The notes under the pieces: generated by a model
The model's database searches: none
Seen by the model: only the letters and a program-made list of their open reading frames with translations
Told to the model about the DNA's origin: nothing
Assembly (NCBI GenBank): GCA_004335835.1
Contig: RWJK01001509.1
Span: 131,286-195,285, forward strand
From: Scenedesmus sp. ARA3
Lineage: Eukaryota; Chlorophyta; Chlorophyceae; Sphaeropleales; Scenedesmaceae
Reading direction: 5' to 3'
Length of the DNA: 64,000 bases
Position numbers and translations under genes: made by a program
In this document: piece after piece, positions 46,401 through 59,300 of the stretch
How the letters are laid out: every line of letters starts with the position of its first letter
Position numbering within the stretch: the first letter of the stretch is position 1

Positions 46401-49400
46401 GCGCGCCACCCATTGGCCGCCCCTGACCCTGCTGCTCCTGCTGCCAGACCCGCCGCCATCCCCGCTCCTTGGAAGCTGCTGCTGCTCACTGCCGCTGCCT
46501 CCGCCCTGCTGCTGCTGCTGCCGCCGCGTGCGCCGTCGCCGGCTGTTGCTGTTGCTCCCGGCTGACTTAGGCGTTGCTGGCTGCGAGCTTGGCCTGCTGT
46601 TCCAGCCCGGGCCGGAAGCATGGGGGCTAGATGCTGGCCTGCTTGCCGAGCCAACTCGGCTTGCACTGCCTTGCCTGCTACTGCTGCTGCCCAGGGCCCC
46701 TGCACCTTGCGGCTCTGGTGTGCTGCCACCTAGCGGAGGTGAAGTTGAGGGCTCTGGCTCCATGTCCAGGAAGTTCAGCTCCTTTGCTACTGCTGCTACG
46801 CCTGCATCTTCATGCCCTGCTGCATCCTCATCCTCTAACTGCCCTGCATCAGGCCCCTGCTGATGTGGCCAGAACCCGCCGCCCCGCTGCAGCCCCAGGT
46901 GAGGCGTGTTGCATGCGGAGAGGCTCTGCCGCCGGCCGCCAGCTGCTGCTGCGTTGTCTGCCTTGCCGGCGCTGCCAGGCCTGCTGCTGCTGAGGCCGAA
47001 GCCCCCACCCGGCATGCTACTGCCACCTGGGCTGCCAGGCAAGCTACTGTAGCTGGACCTGCCTTGCTTGTTGCCTCCAGGAATGGAGCGCCGGTGCGGG
47101 TGCTGGCTGCCTGCTGCTGCAGACTGCTTCTTGTATCCCTTCCAGTCGACTTCTAGTGCATCCAGCTTTGCTGCTAAGTCTTGAGCAGCCAGGCCAAGCC
47201 CTAAGCTGCCAGATCTATCAGGCCGCCGCAAGCCGCCGCTGTTGGCGGTTGCAATGCCGCCAGCAGCACCAGCCGCAGCCAAGTTGGCGCCCCCTAGGCT
47301 GAAGCTCGCTCTGCTGCTGCTGCTGGCTCCTGCAAGTGAGCTGTGCAAGCTTCCGCCGCCTTCGCTCAAAGAGGAGCGCTTGCCAGCGATAGCCGGCTCA
47401 GCAGCTGGCTCTGCGGCAGCTGCTGCAAAGGCGCTGCTGCTGCCCTTGCCTACTGCTGCTGGGTCGCCGCTGCTGCTGCCAGCGATGGTGGGGAAGCCCC
47501 CAAAGCTGCTTGAGGCTGCATCTAATGACCCGGAAGTAGTTCTGGGCGAGCCAGGGCTTGATCGCCAGGCCTTACCTGCCATCTGTAGCCGCAGCAGCTC
47601 CTGGTACCTGCTGCTGCTGTTGCCGCCGCCAGGTGAAGCATAGCGCTGCCTGCCAAGGCTGCGGCTGCCCACGCTGTTGTGTTCATAATGGGCCCTGCCA
47701 GCCAGTGCGTCTGCATGTGCGCTGCCAGCTGGCGAGAATGCGTCATCTGAAGGAGTTGGCATCTCCATGATAGGAGGCAAGCCCATGCTGTGCAGCAAGT
47801 TGTCTGCTTCAATGTCCACATCATCACGCCCATCATGTGCTGCCTGAGGCCCTGGGGACACCCCTGCAGCAGCAGCACTGCCCAGATGCCCCAGCAGGTC
47901 TGCTACACCCGCAGCATCATGCCTGCCAGCTGCTGCTGCAGCTGCAATCGCCGCAGCAGCTGCGGCTGTGCGCCCCGCAGACTCCTGCTTCGCCAGGCGT
48001 GCACGGAGCCTCGCTGCTGCTGCCACAGTAGCTGGCAAGCTGCCATCATTTACGCAGCCGCTGTCATCGTCCTCCTCACTATCGCTGGCTGCTGCTGCCG
48101 CTGCAGCCAGCGCCAGATGGTGGGCCGGAGTCGTGATGACTGCTGCTGTGGTGGCTTCTGCTTCGAGGGCCTTGCGCTTGGCCTCTGCTGCCTGCTGCAC
48201 TGACATGTCCAGCTTGATCTGCAGGATGTCTGCTGTCTCCTGCAGCTTGGCCAGATCCATGGCACCCTCGCACACCTAGGCGGTAGCAAAGCAGACAATA
48301 GCTAGTCAGCAATACCACAAACATCCCAAGAGCTGCGGTGTGCGCCTCCATTCAGCCAGCTAGGCTGCTTTGACCCTAGCATGCCTAGTCTATGCTGCTT
48401 GTGACCAGGTAATCCAATCAGTGAGATGCCCACAAGGAAGCCCCCAGTGCAGGAACCACCTTCTGTGAATGCGCTGCATCCTGTTCCCACACATAGCAGC
48501 TGTCCATCCACTTCTCACGCCACCTGAGCCACCCACCTGAGCCTTTTGTGCGCAGGCGCACATGAACAGCGTGCGCAGCAGCTCGCGCGCCTCGATGATG
48601 TTCCGGATGCCTGTCCAGCGCTTGACGTCCGCAGCGCCAGCGCCGCGCGACTGCTCGTCAGCGCGCGCACGCTCCCACTGCTCTTGCAGCTCCTGCAGCA
48701 CATAACAGGATGCAATGTTTGAGGTAGTGAAGCTGGCCGTCACTTCTACTCCTTCGGGAGCCAATGACACAACGCGGACCATCAAACCGCCGACAGGCAG
48801 GCGTGAGACATGCCATGACAACTGCTGGTTGCTGGGTGTGGAGTGCTGTGCAAACGAGGCCTGCAGGATAAGCCAGCTGTTAATACAGCAGCGCAGCAAG
48901 CCCATGCACTTCCTCACCTTGACATTGGCGCTGTGCTTGTCAATTGCTGCCTGCAGCCGTGCTGCTTCCTGCTGCAGCACCTCCTCCCTCGGCAGCGCAG
49001 CCTTGGCTGCTGCAGCAGCAGCTGCAGCTGCGCCTGCGCCGCGGCTGGCTGCGGCAGCTGCAGCAGCAGCGGCAGTGACCACTGGGCTGGGTGGCACGAG
49101 GCCTCCCAGCAGCATTAGCTGCTTCTGCACCTCGCGCAGCTTGCGGGTGGCCTCTGCGCGCTGCGCCAGCTCGCCATCAAGCACCTGATGCAGAGCATCA
49201 GCGGAGAATGATGCATGGTGTAAGGGAAGGCTGCAACCGCACGATTCAAGGGCTGGCCCAGTTGCATGCAAGCAATTTTCTCACTGCCATCTGGTGCCCT
49301 CGGCAACAGCCATACTCTGTCCAGTTTTTCGAAGCGTTCATAAACATTCCTTAACAGACCATTGACCGTAATCTTCTTGATCCTTAATCCATCAATGAAA

Positions 49401-52400
49401 ATGCTTGTGCTGTCAAATGCAACCCCTGCTGTGTGCACAGCTGCCTCCTCTCACCTTCTGGTACTGCCAGCTGGTGCTGCACAGCTCCAGCTCCTGCTCC
49501 ACCCACTCACGCCGCGCCTTCTCAGTGCGCAGCAGCGGCGCGGCTGCGTTGGGCTGCAGCTCAAGGTCAGCCGGTGCACTGCCTGCAAGGCGAAGGCATA
49601 CACAACAGTGAAACAGGTTGTTAGGGCCGCCGGGTGTGCAAGGCGCCTGCTGCAGCTCAAGGTCAGCTGGCGCGGTGCCTGCAGGGCCAAGCAAGCACAG
49701 CACAGGCGTGGCAGACAGGTGCTAAGGGTGGTGGTGTGCACACTGGCGAGGCGGCTGTTGCTCACAGCGCACTGCGAGAGCAACAGCTAAAAGCTGCAGA
49801 GCGAGGCCAGGTGATGGCAAGGACTGCAATTAAGGGGTTAGGGTAACCCCAGCCAGCCTGGAGATCGCAGAATCGGCGTCAGCACATGCTGTGCATGCAG
49901 CCACGCTACCATAGGTGCGCAAACACACAGCGACGGGCCCTCCACATCAACGCAGCCCTGCGGTGGCATGCTCACCGCGCTCGTCTGTGCCCGCGCCCTG
50001 CCCGGGCCGCTTGTCCCTGCGCACACGCGCCTGCAGCTCCAGCAGGTCCCGCAGCTTGCGGCGCGCCGCCTCAGCCTCCTCTGTCTTGCGCTTCAGCACA
50101 GCCTGCACATTAAGTGGGGCAACAGATGTGAGCATGCTGCATGTGATTTTTGTGTGATGCAGTCTGGGTATGCGGTGAGTTGCATACGTGGATGTAACGC
50201 CGATTACGGCACCTGCTGGTGCATGTGTGCATGTGCTGCAAGTGCTTAGATGTGCATGTGTGCAGCATGGTGTCCAGCTGCTAAACTATTGGGCACCAGA
50301 AGCCGTCCATTTCAGCTGCAACGCAGGCCACAGGGACCACTGACGCACTCTCGCACCTGCTGCTTGCTGTGCATCGCCTGGTGCTGCTGCAGCGCTGCGC
50401 TCTGGCGCTGCGCGTTGCGGCGCAGCTGCAGCACCTCTCGCTCCCGCATCAGCCGCCATTCCCTGAACTCCTTCTCCTTGGCTTCCATGCGGCGCTGCAC
50501 CGCTGCGCGCGCTGACTTCATGCGGCTGATGTCAGCCGTCAGCTGCTGGCACACTGCCTGCACACGACCCTGCAGGTGGAGGGTGAGGACATGACACATG
50601 GTCAGGTGAGAAAGCTGATCAGTACAAGGCAAAGCTACAAGAACGGCTACAACTCAGGTAACAGAGCACCATATCACACACTAGGGGCGCTGCAGTGCCG
50701 TGCAGGAACTGGCAGTTGCAAGTAAGCTGCAGGGTAACCCTGCCTCAGGCCTATGCCAAATTGGGGACTGCCAGGGTGAGAGCAACACAATGCATGTTGT
50801 TTCAGCGCGTTCCTCACCAGCTGTGCTGCGCTGCGCTTGGCTGCCTTCTCACGGTCTGCCAGCTCTTTGAGGCGCCGCTCCACTGATGTCAGCTTGTCCC
50901 GGTACTGCTGCTGCAGCCGCTTGCGCTCCTCAGCACCAGCCACCTCCACAGCCTGCAGCTTCTGCACTCGTCGAAAGCAGCAGCAGCAGCAGCAGGAAAG
51001 CAGGGGTGTGCATGGTCAGTGCAACGCTGCCAGAGCTTTGTGATTGCGCGTGCATTGCTGCCTCGAAGCGCCAAAGCACCACTGCATTATCCCATGTGGG
51101 GCACAACTTGAATCTGTAATGCCAGCTTTCCAGAGGATCACATGCTCCATAAACCAGCAGTTTCAACCGCTGCATATCTGGCTACCTCTCACTCAGAAAG
51201 CCGGCCATATGCAGGCAGATAAACATACACGGTTCTACTGACCTGCAGCAGTGCTGTCTTTTCCTTGGCCAGCGTGTCCCTCTCCTTCTGCAGCTCCATC
51301 ATGTACTTGCTCTTTGCTCCCTCCATGTCAGCAGCACTCTGCAGTGCCAGCAGCCGCTTCTGCTTGGCCTCCATCTGGCGAGCCAGCGCTGCGAGCTTCA
51401 TGTTCATCGCCTCGCGCGCCATCATGTGAGCAGCAGACTGCGCCAGCACCTCAGCATCTGACTCCACCTCCTGCTCGAGTACGTGGGCCAGCAGCAGCAG
51501 CAGCAGGATGAAGAATAGCACGTTGAAGAAGGGCTACGGCGATACGCCGTCTGCTACTATCAGCCATGGTTATATGCTTGCACAACTCCAAGCAGCATGC
51601 ATAAGCTGCTGAACTTCTGTGTGCCGGCAGCGGAGGTGTGCTGATACAGCAACCTGCCTGGCCAGAAAGATGCTTGTGCTGCCATCCTTGCCATAGCCAG
51701 CTGCAAGAGGTCAGGAAAAAAAGCACAGCACCACACTCACCACCAGGGGCTCGTCCAGCTCATCTGCTGCCTGCCTAGCAGGAGTCATGGGCGAGCAAGC
51801 ATCTTCATCTTCCTCCTCCAAGCTAACCCCCTCCAAGCTTATGCCCAGGCCAGCTGCTGCATGTGGATGCGGCGGGCTGCCGTGGCGGCTGTTGCCTCTG
51901 TTGCCGTGCGCACCAGCACCAGCAGCAGCAGCGCCGCCGCCGCCTGCGTTGCTGCTGCCGCGCGCGCGTGCGCCGCGCACGGATGCTCTGCCGAGGCCCA
52001 TGCCGCCGCTGCTCATGCCGCGCACCAGCACACTGGATGTCATACGCTGCAGGCTGCGCACTTGCCGCAGCTCGGACTCGAGCTCTGACACGCGCGCACG
52101 CAGGCCTGCAACCACACCCAGATCACCCATGATGCCACCAGCTGGCTGCTGCTGCTGCTCCGCTGCTGTTGGATCCAATGCAGCATCTGCCTGGCTGCCT
52201 CCAATGCTACTGGCGGGCCGACCAGCTGCTGCTGCTGCGTCCTGCTGCAATGCTGCCTTGACTGCGTCGTCGCTGGATGCAGCCAAGGCTAGCTGCAGGG
52301 CTTCCAGGCGCAGCAGGGCTTGATCACGCTCTGTTTCAGCTGACAGCATGCCACTTCGCAGCACCTGAACCTCTGCATGGGCAGTGTCCTGCAGCAAGGC

Positions 52401-55400
52401 AAGCACGGTGCGCCACAGTAGTTCACAGTGACGCAGGGTAGCCAGCGGAAGACTCGGATGGAAAACGGCATTGATGCAAGCCAAGAGATATTGCACCCAG
52501 CAATCCTGTAGGATAGCTGCCCAGTACAAGAGTTCTGACGTCAGCTGCACCTGAAACTTCGCTGAAACAATCTGCACATCAGCTTCACAGAGCTTCATAA
52601 GGTACCGCCTTACCAAAAACCAGCACCCGCCCCATAGCTCGTGCTGCAGCAATCTCCGCAGCTCTTATGCTCTCCCACCAGGTGCCTGACTCACCAGCTC
52701 CATCTGCTGCTTTGCGTTCTGCACCTCTAGAGCGTTGCAGCGCACTGCCAGGTCATCATATGCCTCCTGCAGCGCCTCACTCGCAACTGACTGCCCCGAA
52801 CGCCCCGCCGCTGCAAACACCGAAGCTGCAGCTGCATCGCCGCCCAGCGCCGTGCGCAGCGCAGTGTTCTCTGCTCGCAGCCCTGCGATCTGCTGCCGCA
52901 GCGCTGCGAGCTGCGCAGCAACAGGGTCGCGGTTGACGACTGGCTTGTTCTTGATCCTGCGGGCGCGGTCTGCGTAGCGCAGCGTGTTGAGGGACTCCTC
53001 CCTGTTGATGTCAGCAGGGCTGACGCAAGCGATCATGACGGTGCGCGAGTTGCCGCCCAGGCTGTCCTGCAGCAGCCGTGTCAGCTTTGAGTCCCTGCAG
53101 GAAGAAAAGCACAGCAGCAGGCGCAGAGTAAGGCGAAGCAATATCAGGCGTAGACCGGAAGGCAGCGAGCTGTGCCAGTGCATGGCAATTATAGGTGTGA
53201 TCGCTGCTGTTTGATGTATTCTGCACCCAACAGCCAGTCTTCTGCCCTACACAAGAGTTCACTGCAATGCCTGAACTACCTGTGCGTTGCAAAATGATAT
53301 TAGTAGTGAGATTCACCTGTATGGCACGTGGCTCTGGTTGTCCACCAGTGCTGTGATGACCTTGGCCAGCGCCAGCAGGCCCTTGTTAATGTTGATGGCC
53401 TCCTTGAGCCGCGCGCCCTGCGCGCCCGTGCGCTTGGCGCGCTCGCTGCCGGCAAGGTCCACCAAGTGCATCTGCATGGCATGGCCAGTCAAGCATGTGT
53501 GCATCGCGATGAGCGAGGGTGCTTTGTTGTGCAAAATACGTTGAGCAGTAGCGGGGGTGAAAGAAGGCATCCGTATGCACGAAAAACCAGTGGCAGGCAC
53601 AGGCGCATGTGCGCCCTGTAAAGCTCACAGCAGAGCTGATGCTGCCAAGCACAGAAAGCATTTCACGCTGAATGCTGCCCACCCACCTTGGCAATCAGGT
53701 AGTCATCGCCAGCCCCCTCCAGCTCTTCCTCATCTTCCTCCTCTGTTGACTCACCCTCACTGGTATCAGAGTTTGCACAAGGCGGCGGCAGCGTAGAGCC
53801 GCCAGGCGTGTACTCCACTGCTGGCGGCGCGCTGGCGGGGCGCACAATGTGGCGCTTGCGCTGCTCCAATGTGATGGTGAAGATGGCGTGGCTGCGGCTG
53901 GACCTGCACATCATATAGGATGGTTTTGTTGATTTGTGTAACCTCTGGTTATTGCAAACATTGCTGGCATGTGTTAGTGGGCTGTCCACCTGCAGTACTG
54001 TACAGCTGCTTGTGGTCGTCCTGCAGGCAGCTTGGCGCTGCTTAACCCAAACTGCCAGCTGCTAGCGCTGCATCACTTGCCTATCGCTGGGTTGTAAACC
54101 GAGCCACACACCTGTTGTTCATGTTGGTGCTTGCCACAGCCCGCACCAGTGTGCCCTGCATCAGCAGGTGGCTCATCTCCTCCCTGCTGTGCACCTGGCG
54201 TTCGCAGGCACCAGCCAGGCTGACACCACTGGGCAGCTCCCGTATGGTCACCACTGGGCGCGGTGCAGCAGAGTTTGTCCATAGCAGGTCACGCACCTCT
54301 TCCTGCGAGCAGGCAGCAGCATAACACGCGCCAGCAAGCTCTTCAGTCATATGCAACGACGCGGCAACTTGCAGGCATTTGTGCAGACTTTTTACTACTG
54401 CAGATATGCTACATTCCACTGCATGCAGGAACTGTGCAAAGCAGAGCTGCTTCGTGTTTTTTTGTCAAGAACTGGAGCTGCAATTGACAGCTGCTTGGTT
54501 AATGCTGCTGCTCGTTGGCCTGCTGCTGCTATGGCCAGGGCAGTGCGCGCTGCTGCACACCTTGTGTATCTCCACAAAGCTGACTTTGACGACAAAGTCT
54601 GTGTTGCTTTCTGCTTCCATCCTGGTGAACATCTCATCCATGACACTGGGGATAACGCCCTGGCTCTCCAGGTCAGGTGACCAGGAAGAGCCCATGGTGA
54701 ATGTCTTGCCAGAGCCGGTTTGCCCTGCAGGACAACAAACAGTTGATATGATTTAGGTCACACACGCTGCTGGCTATGCATAGCACTAGCTGCTGAGAAG
54801 GTGCACACGGCCATTGCTGATGCTTCCATGTACTGGAGTAAGCCAACGTTGCCGTCGCTGCAGTGCCGTTGCTGTTTGGACTGTGAGTTCCTGCAAGATG
54901 TCAGCTGCCTGCTAAACCAGCAAGCCTGTGGGCTGCCAGTTGCGCCTTGCAGCTGCTGCGCACCATAGGCGAACACCGTAGCATTGTAGCCCTTGAAGAG
55001 GCCCTCCACCAGTGGCTCCACGCAGTCCGGGTAAAGGTTGGCTGCGTCATCCCCGCCACCGCTGCCATACACATTGTCGTAGGTGAATGTGTGCTGCCCA
55101 ACGCAGATCTGCATACACAGCAAGAACAACATAAGGAACTGCTGGTGTTTGCATGTAGCAGAGGGCAGGCTTGCAGCTGTCCTGACAGCAACGGTTCATG
55201 CTGTTCATTGCTTTAGGGCACCATGGTATCACGCACCTGCGGCGTGCTCGGCGATACGTCTAGTATCTCCTGGCAGCCCTTGGCGAGTTCCTGCTCCACC
55301 AAAGGTCTAATGTGCACAGCCACACGCACTGCCACTGCATCTTCCTCCTTTCTCACTGCAGCACCGGCTGTACCAGGGCGAGGGCCACCCCCACCCCCAC

Positions 55401-55419
55401 TGCTGTCTTCCGCTGTCAT
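43484..55419 (-). CDS. Kinesin-4 family motor (FRA1/KIF4-type), 22 exons, about 2249 aa
   Basis: Plus-end microtubule motor; plant FRA1 members act in cortical transport and wall deposition, animal KIF4 in mitosis. Exons (minus): 55419-55237, 55108-54964, 54724-54561, 54302-54112, 53903-53687, 53471-53317, 53094-52695, 52388-51741, 51470-51243, 50961-50818, 50569-50357, 50102-49976, 49582-49455, 49184-48918, 48692-48537, 48275-46124, 45880-45612, 45374-45283, 45076-44790, 44541-44165, 43883-43811, 43617-43484. All phases close. The N-terminal motor has VHIRPL, P-loop GQTGSGKT (110-117), SSRSH, DLAGSE (305-310) and [18 protein letters not shown], the kinesin-4 neck. An acidic insert of about 50 residues sits between switch I and switch II. 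Coiled coils follow (exons 7-15), then a 2.15 kb exon and tail rich in Ser, Gly, Ala and poly-Gln with no named domain. The exact acceptors of exons 9 and 18 are slightly uncertain. Confidence 0.93.
49655..49692 (-). repeat. Copy of kinesin exon 13 5' edge in intron 12
   Basis: The minus strand reads acceptor-like CTGCAG followed by [10 protein letters not shown], a copy of the real [10 protein letters not shown] exon start at 49582. The offset is about 94 bases. Confidence 0.85.
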
Positions 55420-56387
55420 GCTGCTTTGAGACTTGGTCCCATTAATTAGGTGCTAAGCAAACGTACAACGATGACTGTGTTCTACTGACTGCTGAGTACA
55501 GCGGAAGAGCAGTGAGCAGGCACAACACAGTAGCATGCAAACATGGCTGTTGCTTGGTGCGTGTCTGCATCAGCGATGACGTGAATAGCATTTCATTGTA
55601 GGTATGAAAGTTGTTACTATGAGTGGGGACGCTGCATGCTTGCCGTGTCAACAGCAGGCCAGTCCTGCAGGCGGTTTGGGTTGTGGTACTTGCAAGTGAC
55701 AGCGGACGACCAGAAAAATATGTGATCTAATGATACGCAGAAGACTACAACCTCAAATAAAGGATTTGGGGCCTGGTGACAGACTTGACTTTCAAACAGA
55801 GGACAGCTGTGTTATATTTCTTGAAGTCGATCGAGGTGCGGACAACTGAAATGTCTCATCGATGCTAACAGAGCCCCCAATGCTTTACTCATTGCGTGGG
55901 TCATGTGCCATAGTTGCACCCGATGCAGCGGTTGTCGCCTAATGCCTGCACTCGAGTGCAGTGCAGGCCCTGCACCCAAGATCTCCTTCCTTCAAGACTT
56001 ATGCGCTTGATGCTCGCCAAGAAGTTGATGCCCTGACATTCTAATGCTTTCTGAGGCCATAGTCTGCTGATAGCGCTTTGACACAGCCCCAGAGACGGCA
56101 CGACGGGCAGCTGACAGGTCACCTGTTTGCAGTGCAAACCACATTCTGCACGTGTTCCATTCCTGCAGGCTCGGGACGTGCGCCAGTGCCCATAAGACAG
56201 AATCTTGGACGTCAGACTCAGAAATGACATGGTTACACGCTTCGCAACACAAGGAGTGCTGTAGCAAACGACACGGAGGATATGGCTCAGCTGAAACTGC
56301 TGGGGGCCCCCTGGCATTTAACAAACCGTCAGCGATATCTCGAGAGCTGGTGCCAGCCACAGCACCACGCACAGATAGGCCAACGCT
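55420..56387. other. Intergenic between kinesin 5' end and RTF1 3' end
   Basis: Contains the kinesin promoter region and the RTF1 3' flank. No exon or RNA gene seen. Confidence 0.5.
56233..56237 (-). terminator. TGTAA poly(A) signal candidate for RTF1
   Basis: Minus-strand TGTAA about 150 bases after the RTF1 stop. Confidence 0.4.
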
Positions 56388-59300
56388 TCATTCCATCATC
56401 TGCTGCGTGTACGCCATCTTGCGCTTCCAGTCGTCCAGCGTCAGCAGGCTGCGCCCTGCCATGTCCTGCTGCCGCTTCTCTACGCTTTGCAGCCACCGCA
56501 GGCCCAGCAGGCGCTTAGGCAGCAGCGCGCTAGCAACCTGGCCCGGCGGTGGCAGCCTGTCCAGGTCTATCTTCAGGTCAAGCACCTGCAACAGGCCAAC
56601 AGGCGGCAACGGCGGCGATACTTGGTGTTATGCGCTTACAACCGCATTTGCCCTTGAACCGCCTGCACGCCTGTGTCCTCATCCTTGTGCCACACCTACC
56701 TACTTGTTGCACTACTGACCTCATCAATGTGTCAGTGCAATTCCTGCATGCCGCCTTTCAGCAGGTCAAATTTATGCTGTCAAGCCGCTGGTTCCCGGCA
56801 CACACCAGCCATGCTGCTGTGCAGCATACGCAATAACACACGAGCTCTGCTGCTGTGCAGCAGTCACACATTTGCCATGCCTATCACTGTCATGATACAA
56901 CAGCGCACCTTGATGAGCTCCGAGGGCGCCATGGTCTTCTGCTTGCCCTGCAGCAGCGTCACATCCACGCTGCCCTGCCGCTGCATGCCGCCCTCTGCTG
57001 CTGCTGCCTTGGCTGCCTCCTGCTTCTCCTTGCTGGTCTGCCAGTACACCTTGGACTGCGTGTGGCGCCTGCTGAACACGTCGTTGCCCTCCTTGCCTTC
57101 CTTCTTGATGCCAGAGCTGGGGCCCACGCCTTGGAAGATCTGCGGGCACAGGCAAGAAGAGGATGCAGGAAGAGCAATGCAAGTCAAACAGCTGTGCAAG
57201 CCTGCTGTCTTCATCCATGACCTGCTTGCTCCCTTCTTTCTGCCAGACCTTGGGCCCACGCTTTTGACGACTCTGATTGAGTGAATGTGATTTGCCATGT
57301 GGGCTGACTGACACAAACATGACTCGTTGCGCACCTTGAGCACGTTCTTGTCCCTGTTGCGCATGTTGATGACCGCAAGCGCCATCTCAGTCGTGAGCTT
57401 GGCGCCGCCAGCAGCAGCGGCAGCAGCAGCAGCGCCCATCCCGCTGCCTTCTTTTTCCGCGCGAGCCGCCTGGATTGCTGCGTCCGCCTGCTGCGTGCGC
57501 TGCCGCTCCTGCTGCTCCAAGCGCTCAAGCTCATCCTGCAGCCTGCAGCACAGCATGCAGAGCAGGCAGGTGAGCACATCCCATTAAATCGGCATACACA
57601 GCAGACGCCAGCAGCACTGCAAGCGTAAACTCGGCGAGGTGCTGAGGATCGGCGTCAACAGCTCAGGACACCAAAGTGCTGCGTGCCTGTCTATTGCATT
57701 ATCCACCTGGTGGTCCAGGAACGCAGCCTTGGACCTTTTAGCCGCTGCTGTCCGCACTTTTGCATGAAGGCCGTTATGGCACCACACTGCCCTCCACCCA
57801 TATCTCAAGCCCACGCCAATACCACCCTAATCAACAGCAGTCAACACCGGTCAACCCACCGCAGGACCACGTCTTCCGGCTTGCCCTCTTGCCGAGCGAT
57901 GTTCAGCTCGTGCGTGAGCCGCGCCCTCCGCTCAGCCACAGTGCCCGTGCCCTTGCCTGCTGCGCGCTTGCGGTCCAGCAGCTGCTTCACCAGCACCGCA
58001 TTGTACTTGAAGCTGCAGACATGCAAAAGCCAGGTCAGGTCAGGTCATGTCAGGTTGCGTCGGGAGCAGCTTGTTGTGCAGGGCCAGGTGCAGCACTGCT
58101 GCTGCCAGCCCAGTAGCCATGCAGCAGAGTTTGAGAGGTTGCTGCTCACTGACCAAGCACAGCTCACTGCAAAGGGCTAGTTGCAGCACTGTTGCTGCCA
58201 GTGCTGTGCCTGTGCAGCCGTATGCGGCAGGTTGCTGATCACTGACCCAGCATCAGCATTTGGGACTTGTAGGCCACGCAGAGCAAAACAAAATTCATCT
58301 GCACGTAGATTGACTATCCATCCCAAACGCTGTTGTACATCTCTGTGAACCTTTAGGTGCATGACAGAGTAATACTTGCTGATGAGCTTAACTCGTGAGT
58401 GCTGCGGTCACTCACTTGCGCGCGTGCTGCAGCCGCTCCTGCGCCTGCTGCACGTCGCCTTTGGTGATGAACTTGCTGTGCCCGCGCTGCGCCTTGGCCA
58501 GCGCCTTGTCATACTCGGCCTGCGTGACTGCGCTGTTGCTGACCTGGCGTATGTTGCAAACCACACAGCACACACGCAAGGAGCGGTTCAGCGCATGCCC
58601 TAGTATGATGCAGTCAGTGATACTCGGCCTGCGCCACCGCGCTGTTGCTGACCCGGGCAAAATGCAGCCAAGCGGCATGCAGAGTTAACTTATGATCAGC
58701 AGTTCAGCCAAGTTATATGATACAGTCGGTCACACTCCGCCTGTGTCACCTCGCTGTTGCTGACCTGGCACACAAGCTGACAGTACAAAGGCATGTCATT
58801 TCTCACAGCAGCAAGCCCTGTGAAGCCTCACCATGCTCATCTGGTGCCTGAACACGCTGCCGCCTGACAGGTCGTCCATGTGCAGCCACTTGCGCGTGCG
58901 CGACGCCTTAGACCCAGCAGGGAACCTGCGGCCGCACAGCCACAGCACCGCCAGCAGCAGCAGCAGGCAATAGCTAGTAAGATACAGCCATTCCAACTGC
59001 ATGCCGCTGCTAGAAGCAGACGCAGCGCACAGCAGTTGACACAGGCTGCGCATACTCAATCCAAAGCTGCACAGCATGCCAAGCACGCAGGCTGTTGAAC
59101 TTCAACACACAGCAGCGCAGCACACGCGCAGCGCCGTCCACACAACGATTTTTGTTCTTTGCGTCAATTTGCAGATATACAGCAGGTTGGCAGCGGTTGT
59201 CGCTCCCTCACGTGTAACTGTTGCGCGTGACGATGTCGCTGATGCGCGCCAGCAGGTAGGACGGCTGCCCCGTGCGCGCCTGCTCCGCGCTGTTCACGAT

